Shown piece after piece: positions 1-7,146 of a DNA stretch of 64,000 bases. The position numbers and the translations under genes were made by a program. Source of the DNA: Bradyrhizobium sp. SRS-191 (lineage in GTDB: Bacteria; Pseudomonadota; Alphaproteobacteria; Rhizobiales; Xanthobacteraceae); contig NZ_JANBVS010000018.1 of assembly GCF_024586915.1 (NCBI RefSeq), forward strand, positions 99,962 to 163,961, written 5' to 3'. The notes below the pieces were generated by a model. That model had not been told where the DNA came from. It saw only the letters and a program-made list of their open reading frames with translations, and made no database searches. Every line of letters starts with the position of its first letter. The first letter of the stretch is position 1.

Positions 1-157
1 CCCTCTCCCCTTGTGGGAGAGGGCATGCATGAGGGTTCGGCAAGCTCGGTTGGGTGAGGGGTATGTCTCCACGAGCGCCGCGTTCGGATAGATACCCCTC
101 ACCCAACCGAGCAATTGGATGAGCCGGTGATGCCCTCTCCCGCAAGGGGAGAGGGCG
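1..157. repeat. Nested palindromic intergenic repeat
   Basis: Two nested inverted repeats. The outer arms at 1-25 and 132-156 have a CCCTCTCCC core and are each themselves hairpin-like. The inner arms at 44-64 and 92-112 are a perfect 21-base inverted repeat with a TTGGGTGAGGGGTAT core. The same CCCTCACCC/CCCTCTCCC vocabulary recurs at 15.55-15.74, 36.08-36.27 and 60.67-60.82 kb, so this is a dispersed element and not a gene. It lies downstream of the leftward MFS gene. Confidence 0.8.
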
Positions 158-197
158 CTGCATCTGGCAGCGCTGACGAACTAACAATCGGTTGTCC

Positions 198-284
198 GTA
201 GGGCGGGCAAAGCGAAGCGTGCCCACCGTTCACGGCGGCGGTCTGAGTGACAATGGTGGGCACGCTTCGCTTTGCCCACCCTAC
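198..284. repeat. 30-bp inverted repeat (GCAAAGCGAAGCGTG family)
   Basis: Arms at 198-227 and 255-284 are inverted copies of 30 bases with one mismatch; the core reads GCAAAGCGAAGCGTGCCCA. A partial copy of one arm (TTTGCCCACCCTACG) is seen near 40.97 kb. The element ends about 9 bases from the stop of the leftward MFS gene and may act as its transcription end, although no T-run follows. Confidence 0.75.
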
Positions 285-292
285 GACGATAA

Positions 293-1516
293 CTACGCCG
301 TCTTCTTCTTCGGTTCGGTGAAGAACGCCAGCACGATGGTCAGCAGCATGAACACGACGGACGCGCCGAACACCCAGCGCGGCGCGTTCATGTCCATGAT
401 CCAGCCGAACAGCAGCGGGCTGACCACGCCGGCGAAGTTGAAGCCGGTGGAGACGATGCCGAAGGCGCGGCCGGCGGCGCCGGCGGGAGCGGCGTTGCGG
501 ACCAGCATGTCGCGCGACGGCGCGATGACGCCGCTCATGAAGCCGGCGGTCAGCATGATCGCGACCAGCAGCACGGGATGCAGGCTGACGAAGGTGATGA
601 TCAGCACAAGGACGGCGTTGATCGCGTAGGCGACTGCTGCAACCAGATTGTGATGCCGGATGCGATCGGCGAGCTGGCCGCCGGCGAGCACGCCGACCGC
701 GCTGGCGCCGAGGAAGGCAGTGAGCGCGATGTTGGCGGTCGAGAACGAGATGCCGTAGCCGTTCATGAAGGCGACGACGCCGAAAGAGGAGATGCCGGCG
801 TTGGACAGGCTGAGCAGCATGAAGAACACGGTCAGCAGCATCAGCATCGGCGTCAGCAGGCTCGGCTGCTTGACCCTGGTGCCGTCGGCCTTGGTCTGGT
901 GCGGATGCGGCGGCACCTCCGGCACGTTGCCGACGAGCAGCAGCAGCGCCGCGAGCGGCCCGACGAAGCCGGCCGCGATCAGCGCGCCGGAGCCGCCGAC
1001 GGTGGTGACCAGCGCCGCCATCACGGCCGGTGCGACCGCGCCGCCGAGATAGCCGGCGAAGGTGTGCACGCCGAACGCACGGCCCATCCGGCTCTCTTCC
1101 ATATGCGCCGACAGCAGCGCGTAGTCGGAGGGGTGATAGACCGCGTTCGCAAGGCCGAGCAGCACCGCCGAGACGACGAGGCTGGTATAGGTGAGGTAGA
1201 CGCCGAGCATCGCGAGCGAGAGACCGCCGAGCGTCAGGCCGAGCAGCAGGATGCGGCGCGCGCCGGCGCGGTCGACGAGATAGCCCACCGGGGCCTGGGT
1301 CAGCGCCGAGACGACTGCGAACACGGTCAGCGGAAAGCCGAGCTCGATATAGCCGACGCCGAGCTTCTCCTTCAGGTAGGGAAACAGCATCGGCAGCACC
1401 AGCATGTGCAGGTGGCTGACCCAATGCGCCAGCGAGACCAGCGCCAAGGTGCGCAGCGAAGAGGCGGCCCGGACCGGAGCGGCGGGGTGTTGCGATGCGG
1501 CGAGAACGTCAGCCAT
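293..1516 (-). CDS. MFS transporter, 407 aa
   Basis: Major facilitator superfamily permease of the inner membrane, substrate unknown. The protein has about twelve hydrophobic segments and the typical A-motif region between TM2 and TM3 (VGYLVDRAGARR, about residues 97-108). The central loop (VPEVPPHPHQTKADGTR) separates two six-helix halves. The length is normal for the family. The ATG at 1516 is followed by about 20 polar residues before TM1, and no other gene shares its transcript. It lies downstream of the sox operon in the same orientation, but a 421-base repeat-bearing gap separates them, so co-transcription is unlikely. Drug or metabolite efflux is possible; I cannot choose. Confidence 0.85.
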   Translation of the reverse strand: MADVLAASQHPAAPVRAASSLRTLALVSLAHWVSHLHMLVLPMLFPYLKEKLGVGYIELGFPLTVFAVVSALTQAPVGYLVDRAGARRILLLGLTLGGLSLAMLGVYLTYTSLVVSAVLLGLANAVYHPSDYALLSAHMEESRMGRAFGVHTFAGYLGGAVAPAVMAALVTTVGGSGALIAAGFVGPLAALLLLVGNVPEVPPHPHQTKADGTRVKQPSLLTPMLMLLTVFFMLLSLSNAGISSFGVVAFMNGYGISFSTANIALTAFLGASAVGVLAGGQLADRIRHHNLVAAVAYAINAVLVLIITFVSLHPVLLVAIMLTAGFMSGVIAPSRDMLVRNAAPAGAAGRAFGIVSTGFNFAGVVSPLLFGWIMDMNAPRWVFGASVVFMLLTIVLAFFTEPKKKTA

Positions 1517-1937
1517 GCTCGATCCGTGTGGCTCCGGGCGTCAGTGATGAAACTGGAGAGCGCGTTGCCGGCAAACCGCCGGGACTCCCGCAATGAGGGC
1601 GCGCGACACAACGCCACACTATCGGATTGCGGTTCATTGTCCATGAACGCAGGCGCATGGCACCTGCGCGGACGGGCCGGCGGATGGGGCTACGGTGATG
1701 CTTAAGCCCGGCCTCCGGCCGTCGTGCATGGTGAGGCTCGGTGGCGCCACATCCAACAGTGTCGTCCCCGCGAAAGCGGGGACCCATAACCACCGTTGCC
1801 CGTGGCGAGATGCGATGCCGCTCCAGCGTGCTCAGGCCGTGCCTGCGGTGGTTATGGGTCCCCGCGTTCGCGGGGACGACAGCTGAGATTGACGCAGCTC
1901 CTGGGCACGTCGGCCAGCCAAACGAGGCTACTTACCC
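1517..1937. other. Gene-free gap between MFS gene and soxB
   Basis: Apart from the inverted repeat at 1761-1880 I see no gene here. The 1517-1760 part is presumably the upstream region of the MFS gene, since its start is at 1516, but no clear promoter hexamers stand out. Confidence 0.6.
1761..1880. repeat. 34-bp inverted repeat, GACCCATAACCAC family, copy 1
   Basis: Arms at 1761-1794 and 1847-1880 form an inverted pair: GTCGTCCCCGCG hairpin, then GACCCATAACCACC, with the mirror image 53 bases on. The same architecture recurs at 6977-7103 and 13982-14102 in this window. All three lie outside genes. Confidence 0.85.
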
Positions 1938-3686
1938 TCACGACTGCGACGCAAACCCCGGATTGCCGTCGACGCCGGAGAGCGTGACCTTGTTGGTTCC
2001 CGTCAGCACCAGCTGGCCGTTGCGCAGGTGGTTGGCGACGACGTCCCACACCGGCTTGCCGTCCTGCGCGTTCATCGAGGCCCAGCCTGCGACCTTGTAG
2101 GTCTTGTGGGCCTGCAACGGATGGCCGTCGTCGCGCGTGAGGTCGGTGATGCGGCGGCCGATCGGCTCCGACGGTGCGCAGCGATAGGAGAAGCCCCCGG
2201 TGCGGACCATATCGCCGCCCTGCTGCAGATAGGGATCGGCATTGAAAAGGTTGTCGCAGACGTCCTCGAGCACGTTCTTGATGTCGGCGCCGGTCATCCG
2301 CTGCACGTAGGTTTCCGGGTAAGTGATCGCGGTCTGCGCCAGCACGTCCTCCAGCATGATCGACTGGCCGGCGAGCACGGAGGGGCCCCAGCGGAAGCCC
2401 GGCGACAGCGCGAGCTCGGCATCGAGCTCACGGCGCAGCGCGGCGCAGATCAGGTCGTCGGTGGTGCCTTCGAAATTGCCGCGGCGATACAGCAGCCGGT
2501 CGGAGGTCGCGAGCTTCTCGCTCCAGGCCGCGACCTGCGGCTGTTGCGTCTGGTCGATCAGCGCCTGCATCGCCGGATCCGGCTTCAGAAGCTCCGAATA
2601 GACCGGCAGCAGCCGGTAGCGCGCATCTGCGATGCGGCCCTTGCCGACGTCGAGATCGAGCACGCCGACGAATTTGCCGTTCGAGCCGGCATTGGTCACC
2701 AGCGTCGTGCCCTTGGCGTTGCTGACGGCGACCGGCTGCGGGATCGCGTCATGGGTGTGGCCGCCGAGGATCACGTCGATGCCGGTGACGCGGCTTGCGA
2801 GCTTGAGGTCGACATCCATGCCGTTGTGCGACAGCAGGATCACCGCATCGACCTTGTCGGCGCCGCGCAGGGCATCGACCAGCTTCTGCAGCTCCTCCTC
2901 GCGGATGCCGAACGTCCAGTCCGGCGTGAAGCGGCGCGGATGGGCGATCGGCACGTAGGGGAAGGCCTGGCCGATGATGGCGATGCGCGCGCCGCCGATC
3001 TCCTTGATGGTCGCCGGCTTGAACACCCGGCCCGATCCGCGGTCGAACGCCTTGGCGTCGTTGAACGCGGCCTCCTCGGTCAGGAACACGTTCTGCGCCA
3101 GGAACTCGCCCTTGAAACGCGCGAGGTTGGCGCGTAGCGCCTCCTCGCCATAGGTGAATTCCCAATGCCCGGTCATCGCGTCGATGCCGAGCAGATTGGC
3201 CGCGCTGACCATGTCGGCGCCGCGCATCGCGTTGGCGAGCCCGGTGCCCTGCCAGAGATCGCCGCCGTCGAGCAGCAGCGAGCGATGGTCGCCGGCATCC
3301 GTGCGCAGCTTGTCGATCAGCGTCTTCAGTTGCGCGAAGCCGCCCATCTTGCCGAACCGGCCGGCGAATTTCTCGAACTCGAACGAGGTGAAGGCATAGG
3401 CCTCGGCGCTGTCGGGGCGGATGCCGTAACGGTCGAGGAAGGCGCGCTCGACCAGATGCGGCGGCTTGCCCCACATCTCGCCGATGCCGAGATTGACGCT
3501 GGGCTCGCGGAAATACACCGGCCGCAGCTGTGCATGCGTGTCCGTGATGTGCAGGATGCGCGCGTTGCCGAACTTCTCGACGTCGTAGAGGCTGACGGTG
3601 TCGGCGGCGCGGGCGTCACGCAGCAGCGCCGGCGCGGCGAGCACGACGGCACCTGATGCTTTGAGAAAATCCCGGCGCCGAATCAT
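1938..3686 (-). CDS. soxB: SoxB, thiosulfohydrolase of the Sox complex
   Basis: Periplasmic dimanganese hydrolase that releases sulfate from the sulfane-sulfonate carried on SoxY. At 582 aa the length fits the family. A twin-arginine signal (IRRRDFLKASG, residues 2-12) precedes an Ala-rich core. Metallophosphatase motifs are present: TDTHAQLRP (D49, H51), GGDLWQG, and GGHTHD. A 5'-nucleotidase-type C-terminal domain follows. It is the last gene of a minus-strand operon and starts 10 bases after soxK; an AGGA overlapping the soxK stop serves as ribosome site. I am confident of the assignment because every partner gene of the Sox system lies directly upstream. Confidence 0.95.
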   Translation of the reverse strand: MIRRRDFLKASGAVVLAAPALLRDARAADTVSLYDVEKFGNARILHITDTHAQLRPVYFREPSVNLGIGEMWGKPPHLVERAFLDRYGIRPDSAEAYAFTSFEFEKFAGRFGKMGGFAQLKTLIDKLRTDAGDHRSLLLDGGDLWQGTGLANAMRGADMVSAANLLGIDAMTGHWEFTYGEEALRANLARFKGEFLAQNVFLTEEAAFNDAKAFDRGSGRVFKPATIKEIGGARIAIIGQAFPYVPIAHPRRFTPDWTFGIREEELQKLVDALRGADKVDAVILLSHNGMDVDLKLASRVTGIDVILGGHTHDAIPQPVAVSNAKGTTLVTNAGSNGKFVGVLDLDVGKGRIADARYRLLPVYSELLKPDPAMQALIDQTQQPQVAAWSEKLATSDRLLYRRGNFEGTTDDLICAALRRELDAELALSPGFRWGPSVLAGQSIMLEDVLAQTAITYPETYVQRMTGADIKNVLEDVCDNLFNADPYLQQGGDMVRTGGFSYRCAPSEPIGRRITDLTRDDGHPLQAHKTYKVAGWASMNAQDGKPVWDVVANHLRNGQLVLTGTNKVTLSGVDGNPGFASQS

Positions 3687-3696
3687 GCCACGCGTC

Positions 3697-4038
3697 CTAC
3701 CGGATCTCCATGTCCTTCCAGCGCTGCTTCTCGCTGGTGGCCTGGACGATCGAGGCCTTGGCGAGCGCCTCGGCCTCCTGCGCCGACTTCAGTGCCTGGT
3801 CGAAATTGCCGGACTCCGCCGCCTTCTTCGCAGCATTCAGTGCGGCCTGGGTCACGGTCCATTGGTTGCGCAGACGTCCGGCTTCCTTGTTGGCGCTCTC
3901 GGCCGCCGCGAATGCCGTGATGTAGTCGGCTTCCGACGCGGCCCGCGCGGAGCCGGCGCAGACCGCAGACACCATCATGGCGAACACGATCTTTTTCATG
4001 ACGTTTGTTGTTGCGATATGTCTTGCGACATTTCTCAT
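3697..4038 (-). CDS. soxK: SoxK-like SoxXA-binding protein, 113 aa
   Basis: Small secreted protein that in some alphaproteobacteria and green sulfur bacteria forms a third subunit of the SoxAX cytochrome. I start it at 4038 because that ATG overlaps the soxA stop as ATGA and has a GGGAG site upstream. The conventional internal ATG at 3999 has no ribosome site. The first 33 residues form a signal peptide ending in SARA. The mature part is highly charged and alpha-helical (SEADYITAFAAAESANKEAG, then KAAESGNFDQALKSAQEAEA), without cysteines or heme motifs. The assignment rests mainly on position between soxA and soxB and on the helical Ala/Glu pattern, so the symbol is less certain than for its neighbours. 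Confidence 0.75.
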   Translation of the reverse strand: MRNVARHIATTNVMKKIVFAMMVSAVCAGSARAASEADYITAFAAAESANKEAGRLRNQWTVTQAALNAAKKAAESGNFDQALKSAQEAEALAKASIVQATSEKQRWKDMEIR

Positions 4039-4880
4039 GGCCGCGCTCCCGGACCTGAAACCGGCAGGCCATTCGACACGTAGGACAGATAGTATTCGAG
4101 GTTGCGATACTCGTCCGACTGCGGCTCCAGCGGCACGGCGCGGGTCTGGCTGTTGCAAGTGACGATGCGGCGGCTGATCGTGCCCATGCCGCTCCATTCG
4201 GAGCGGTAGATCGGCATCGCGTTGAGAATGCCGAGCGCCGGCGCCAGGATCTCGGCGCGGATGCGCTCGCCCGGGCTCTGCACGTGGCAGCTCGCGCAGG
4301 AGAAGTTCAGCTGGCCGCGGCGGGTGTAGAAATACTCCTTGCCCTTCTCATAGGCGTCCAGCGCGCGCGGATCGTCGGGGATCTTGATGTCGAAGCGCTT
4401 GCCGCGCGAGGTGAACGCCATGTAGGCGGTCAGCGAGGCCATCTCGTCCTTGACATAGGAATAGGGCGGCTCGCCATTGGCCTCGCGGCAGCGGTTCAGC
4501 GCCAGCTCGAGCGTGATGACCTTGCCTTCCTTGTCGTCGAAATAAGGATAGTTCTGCCGGATGCCGACGCCGCCATTGGGAAAGCAGTCGGCATAGGTCT
4601 TGCCGTTCTTGAACGGCTTGGCGAACATCTCCTTGCCGGCCTCGAGTGCGAACTCGTAAGGCGGAAACTGCTCCTTCTCCTCCCACTGCCGGCGCATGTC
4701 GGCGTTCATCGAATAGGGGCCGTTGACGAAGTCGTCGTACGCCACCTTCGGGAACTTCTTGACGAAGTAGTCCTGGAACGCCTTGGCGTCGGCGGCCGGG
4801 TTCGGCTTGTCCGCGGCAACTGCGGATGCGCCCAGACCAAACGCCGCCGTGACTGCGAGGAGCAGGCGCGCCGCGCTCAT
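4035..4880 (-). CDS. soxA: SoxA, c-type cytochrome subunit of SoxAX, single-heme form
   Basis: With SoxX it oxidatively couples thiosulfate to the SoxY cysteine in the periplasm. A signal peptide (residues 1-23) ends in AVAA. One heme c site is present, CASCH at residues 195-199. The N-terminal heme site of diheme SoxA is replaced by lone cysteines C99 and C131, which probably form a disulfide. The distal ligand, known to be a cysteine persulfide in the family, would be C242 in IVTCNSQTR. The start at 4880 overlaps the soxZ stop as ATGA, implying translational coupling; the stop overlaps soxK in the same way. Confidence 0.93.
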   Translation of the reverse strand: MSAARLLLAVTAAFGLGASAVAADKPNPAADAKAFQDYFVKKFPKVAYDDFVNGPYSMNADMRRQWEEKEQFPPYEFALEAGKEMFAKPFKNGKTYADCFPNGGVGIRQNYPYFDDKEGKVITLELALNRCREANGEPPYSYVKDEMASLTAYMAFTSRGKRFDIKIPDDPRALDAYEKGKEYFYTRRGQLNFSCASCHVQSPGERIRAEILAPALGILNAMPIYRSEWSGMGTISRRIVTCNSQTRAVPLEPQSDEYRNLEYYLSYVSNGLPVSGPGARP

Positions 4881-5188
4881 TGGATCGTCGCCGTCAGGCT
4901 GTCGGTCGCGCCCTTGTTGTCGACCCAGCTCACCTTGAGCTCGTCGCCCTTGGCCGCGCCCTTGAAGCCGAACTTGACGTAGGGATCCTTGGAGACCGCG
5001 GTGCCCCAATCCGCCAGGAACACGGTCTTGTCCTTGTGGGTGAAGGTGATCTGCTGGATGTAGTGCGCCGGGATGATCTCGCCCTTGGCGTCCTTGACCA
5101 GGCCGGTATCCATCGGGTGCTGGATGAGCGTCTGCACCTCGGTGATGTCGCCGTTCAGGATCGCGCGGACGCGAATGCTCGATGCCAT
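4877..5188 (-). CDS. soxZ: SoxZ, sulfur carrier partner of SoxY
   Basis: 103-residue immunoglobulin-like periplasmic protein that binds SoxY to form the SoxYZ carrier. It has no signal peptide, as expected, because it is exported with SoxY. Conserved features include the N-terminal RVRAILNGDITEVQTLIQHP and a central HYIQQITF segment. A strong GGGGAGAG ribosome site precedes the ATG at 5188. It sits 13 bases after soxY and its stop overlaps soxA. Confidence 0.95.
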   Translation of the reverse strand: MASSIRVRAILNGDITEVQTLIQHPMDTGLVKDAKGEIIPAHYIQQITFTHKDKTVFLADWGTAVSKDPYVKFGFKGAAKGDELKVSWVDNKGATDSLTATIQ

Positions 5189-5201
5189 GGTCGCTCTCCC
5201 C

Positions 5202-5696
5202 TTAGCCGCCGCAGCCGCCGACGGTGACCTTCACTTCCTTTGTCGCGCTGTAGAGCTTGCCGCCGGATTCGACGAGCGCGATGACGCTGGACGTCTTGGC
5301 CATCTTCAGCCGGTTCGCCACCGCCGGCACCGTGCCCTCGGGGATCTTGTAGGATGCCGCGAGCGCGTTCGGGTTCTCGGCGACGATGAAGGAAATCGAG
5401 GTGACGTTCGGCAGCGTCGTCGTGACCGCGATCGGCACCACGCCGCCGTTCTCGGCGATCTCCGGCGCGTCGAGCTTGATCTTGTCGGACGCCTCGTGGT
5501 CGCGGCCGTACAACGCCTTGATCGCGTCGCCGGCGTTCTTCTGCTTGAAGGCGTCGTCGGGATATTTGTTGTCGTTGGTCGCGGCATAAACCGACGCGGC
5601 GTGCAGCACGGCATTGCCGAGGCCGATCAGCGCGACGAGGCCGGCGCCTTTCAGGAACACGCGGCGGTTGGCCAACGGGCCGGACGAGGCAGTCAT
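5202..5696 (-). CDS. soxY: SoxY, thiol carrier of sulfur intermediates
   Basis: Carries pathway intermediates on the cysteine of its swinging C-terminal arm, here the expected GGCGG terminus preceded by KVTVG. A twin-arginine signal (NRRVFLKGAG) leads the SoxYZ pair to the periplasm. I start it at the ATG at 5696 (164 aa), which has GGAGA six bases upstream; the next upstream frame start would be a TTG without a site. It lies 19 bases after soxX in the operon. Confidence 0.95.
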   Translation of the reverse strand: MTASSGPLANRRVFLKGAGLVALIGLGNAVLHAASVYAATNDNKYPDDAFKQKNAGDAIKALYGRDHEASDKIKLDAPEIAENGGVVPIAVTTTLPNVTSISFIVAENPNALAASYKIPEGTVPAVANRLKMAKTSSVIALVESGGKLYSATKEVKVTVGGCGG

Positions 5697-5715
5697 GAGG
5701 GTCTCCAAAACGGAA

Positions 5716-6075
5716 TCAGAGGGTCTGCAGGAAATCGACGATGGCGCTGATTTCCTGCTCGGTCAGGATGCGGTTGCGGCCGAACGGCGGCATCACCGTC
5801 AGCGGGTTGCGGACCGTCTCGTCGTTGAGGATCGCGGTCAGCTCGGCACGGTCATACCGGCCTTTGAGGTTCTCCAGCTTCGGCCCGATCGAGCCGGGCA
5901 GGTCGCCGCCCTTGATCTCGTGGCAGGTCAGGCAGTTGCCCTTGCCGCGGTCGAAGGCCAGCTTCTGGCCCTCGGCGGCGCCGGACTGGGCCTGGGCGGC
6001 TGCCGACATGACAAACGAAGACGCGACAAGCGAAGGCATGGCGAGCGAAAGCCCCAGCGCCAGGGCGGTACGCAT
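5716..6075 (-). CDS. soxX: SoxX, monoheme cytochrome c subunit of SoxAX
   Basis: Small periplasmic cytochrome that receives electrons from SoxA. From the ATG at 6075 it is 119 aa with a signal peptide of about 30 residues ending AQAQ. Heme motif CLTCH lies at residues 48-52 and the likely distal methionine is M95 in VMPPFGR. An upstream TTG at 6123 would extend the N-terminus by 16 residues but has no ribosome site, so I prefer the ATG, whose own site is also weak. It is the first gene of soxXYZAKB. soxV, soxW, soxCD and soxR are not in this window. Confidence 0.92.
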   Translation of the reverse strand: MRTALALGLSLAMPSLVASSFVMSAAAQAQSGAAEGQKLAFDRGKGNCLTCHEIKGGDLPGSIGPKLENLKGRYDRAELTAILNDETVRNPLTVMPPFGRNRILTEQEISAIVDFLQTL

Positions 6076-6227
6076 GACGGATGTGATCAAGATGAAGTTC
6101 CGACGTCTCGGTGATGTCAGCAATATAGGGGCTGCAAAGCATAAAGACCATCGGCTGACAATGCAGCTATGGTGGCCGGCGCAACGCGGTTAACGAGGGC
6201 CGTTCAGCGGCGGCCGGGAGAGTTGGA

Positions 6228-6905
6228 ATGGCGGAGTATGTCGTGGAGTTCGGCCGGGATGGCCGGCGCGTGGAACCGGATGGACGGCTGGATGCGGCCG
6301 CGTTCCACCGCAACCATCAGCCGATCTGGGCCGTGCTGGCCCGGCTGCTTGACGGCCGCTCCGGCGACGTATTGGAGGCGGGCAGCGGCACCGGCCAGCA
6401 TGTCGTTCATTTCGCCACGCAGCGGCCCGATCTCATCTGGTGGCCGAGCGATCTCAACGACAATCACCTCGCCAGCATCGCTGCGTGGCGCAAGCACTCG
6501 GGGCTGTCCAACATCCGCGACGCCCGGCGCATCGACCTGTCCGATCCGGCCTGGGTCGCCGGGTTCACCGCCGCCGGCGGACCGGCGGAGCTGACTGCGA
6601 TCTTCTGCGCCAACGTCATCCACATCGCGCCCTGGCCGGTGGCGGAGGGATTGTTCGCCGGCGCCGGGCAGGTGCTGTCACAGGGTGGACTGCTGGTGCT
6701 CTACGGCCCGTTCAAGCGCGACGGCAAGCACACCGCCGTCAGCAACGCCGTGTTCGACACCTCGCTGCGCGAGGGCAATCCCGACTGGGGCGTGCGCGAC
6801 ATCACCGATCTCGAAGCGTTGGCCTCGCGCAATGGCCTCGTGTTGCGCGAAACAGTGGAGATGCCCGCCAACAACATGATCCTGGTGTTCGCGCGAGGCG
6901 CGTGA
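6228..6905 (+). CDS. DUF938-family SAM-dependent methyltransferase-like protein
   Basis: 225-residue cytosolic protein of the DUF938 family. The SAM-binding motif I is VLEAGSGTGQHVVHFA (about residues 47-62), followed by an acidic loop (WPSDLNDNH) and a motif-IV-like CANVIHIAPW. The C-terminal half contains the family-typical LYGPFKRDGKHT and GVRDITDLEALA. The substrate is unknown to me. It diverges from the sox operon across 152 bases and is followed by repeat DNA, so it is probably monocistronic. Confidence 0.85.
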   Translation: MAEYVVEFGRDGRRVEPDGRLDAAAFHRNHQPIWAVLARLLDGRSGDVLEAGSGTGQHVVHFATQRPDLIWWPSDLNDNHLASIAAWRKHSGLSNIRDARRIDLSDPAWVAGFTAAGGPAELTAIFCANVIHIAPWPVAEGLFAGAGQVLSQGGLLVLYGPFKRDGKHTAVSNAVFDTSLREGNPDWGVRDITDLEALASRNGLVLRETVEMPANNMILVFARGA

Positions 6906-6976
6906 GTTTGCGGCGGCTGCGCGTAGGTTTGCGACCCGCCGAGTGAGTTGCCGATGACGCCGCGCCAACCTCCCGT

Positions 6977-7103
6977 GTCGTCCCGGCCTTGAGCCGGGAC
7001 CCATAACCACAGGATTCGGTTGTGACGCGAGATCGTCGTGACAATCGTCATCGCCCCAAACTCCTGCCGCGGAGTATGGGTCCCGGCTCAAGGCCGGGAC
7101 GAC
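6977..7103. repeat. Inverted repeat, GACCCATAACCAC family, copy 2
   Basis: GTCGTCCCGGCC/GGCCGGGACGAC hairpin arms at each end with GACCCATAACCAC (left) and the mirror TATGGGTC (right). It lies between the convergent methyltransferase and S9 peptidase genes, where it could stop transcription from both sides. Same family as 1761-1880 and 13982-14102. Confidence 0.8.
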
Positions 7104-7146
7104 GGCGGTGGGTGTGGGGGGCGGACTGCCTGACGGCTGAAGGCCG

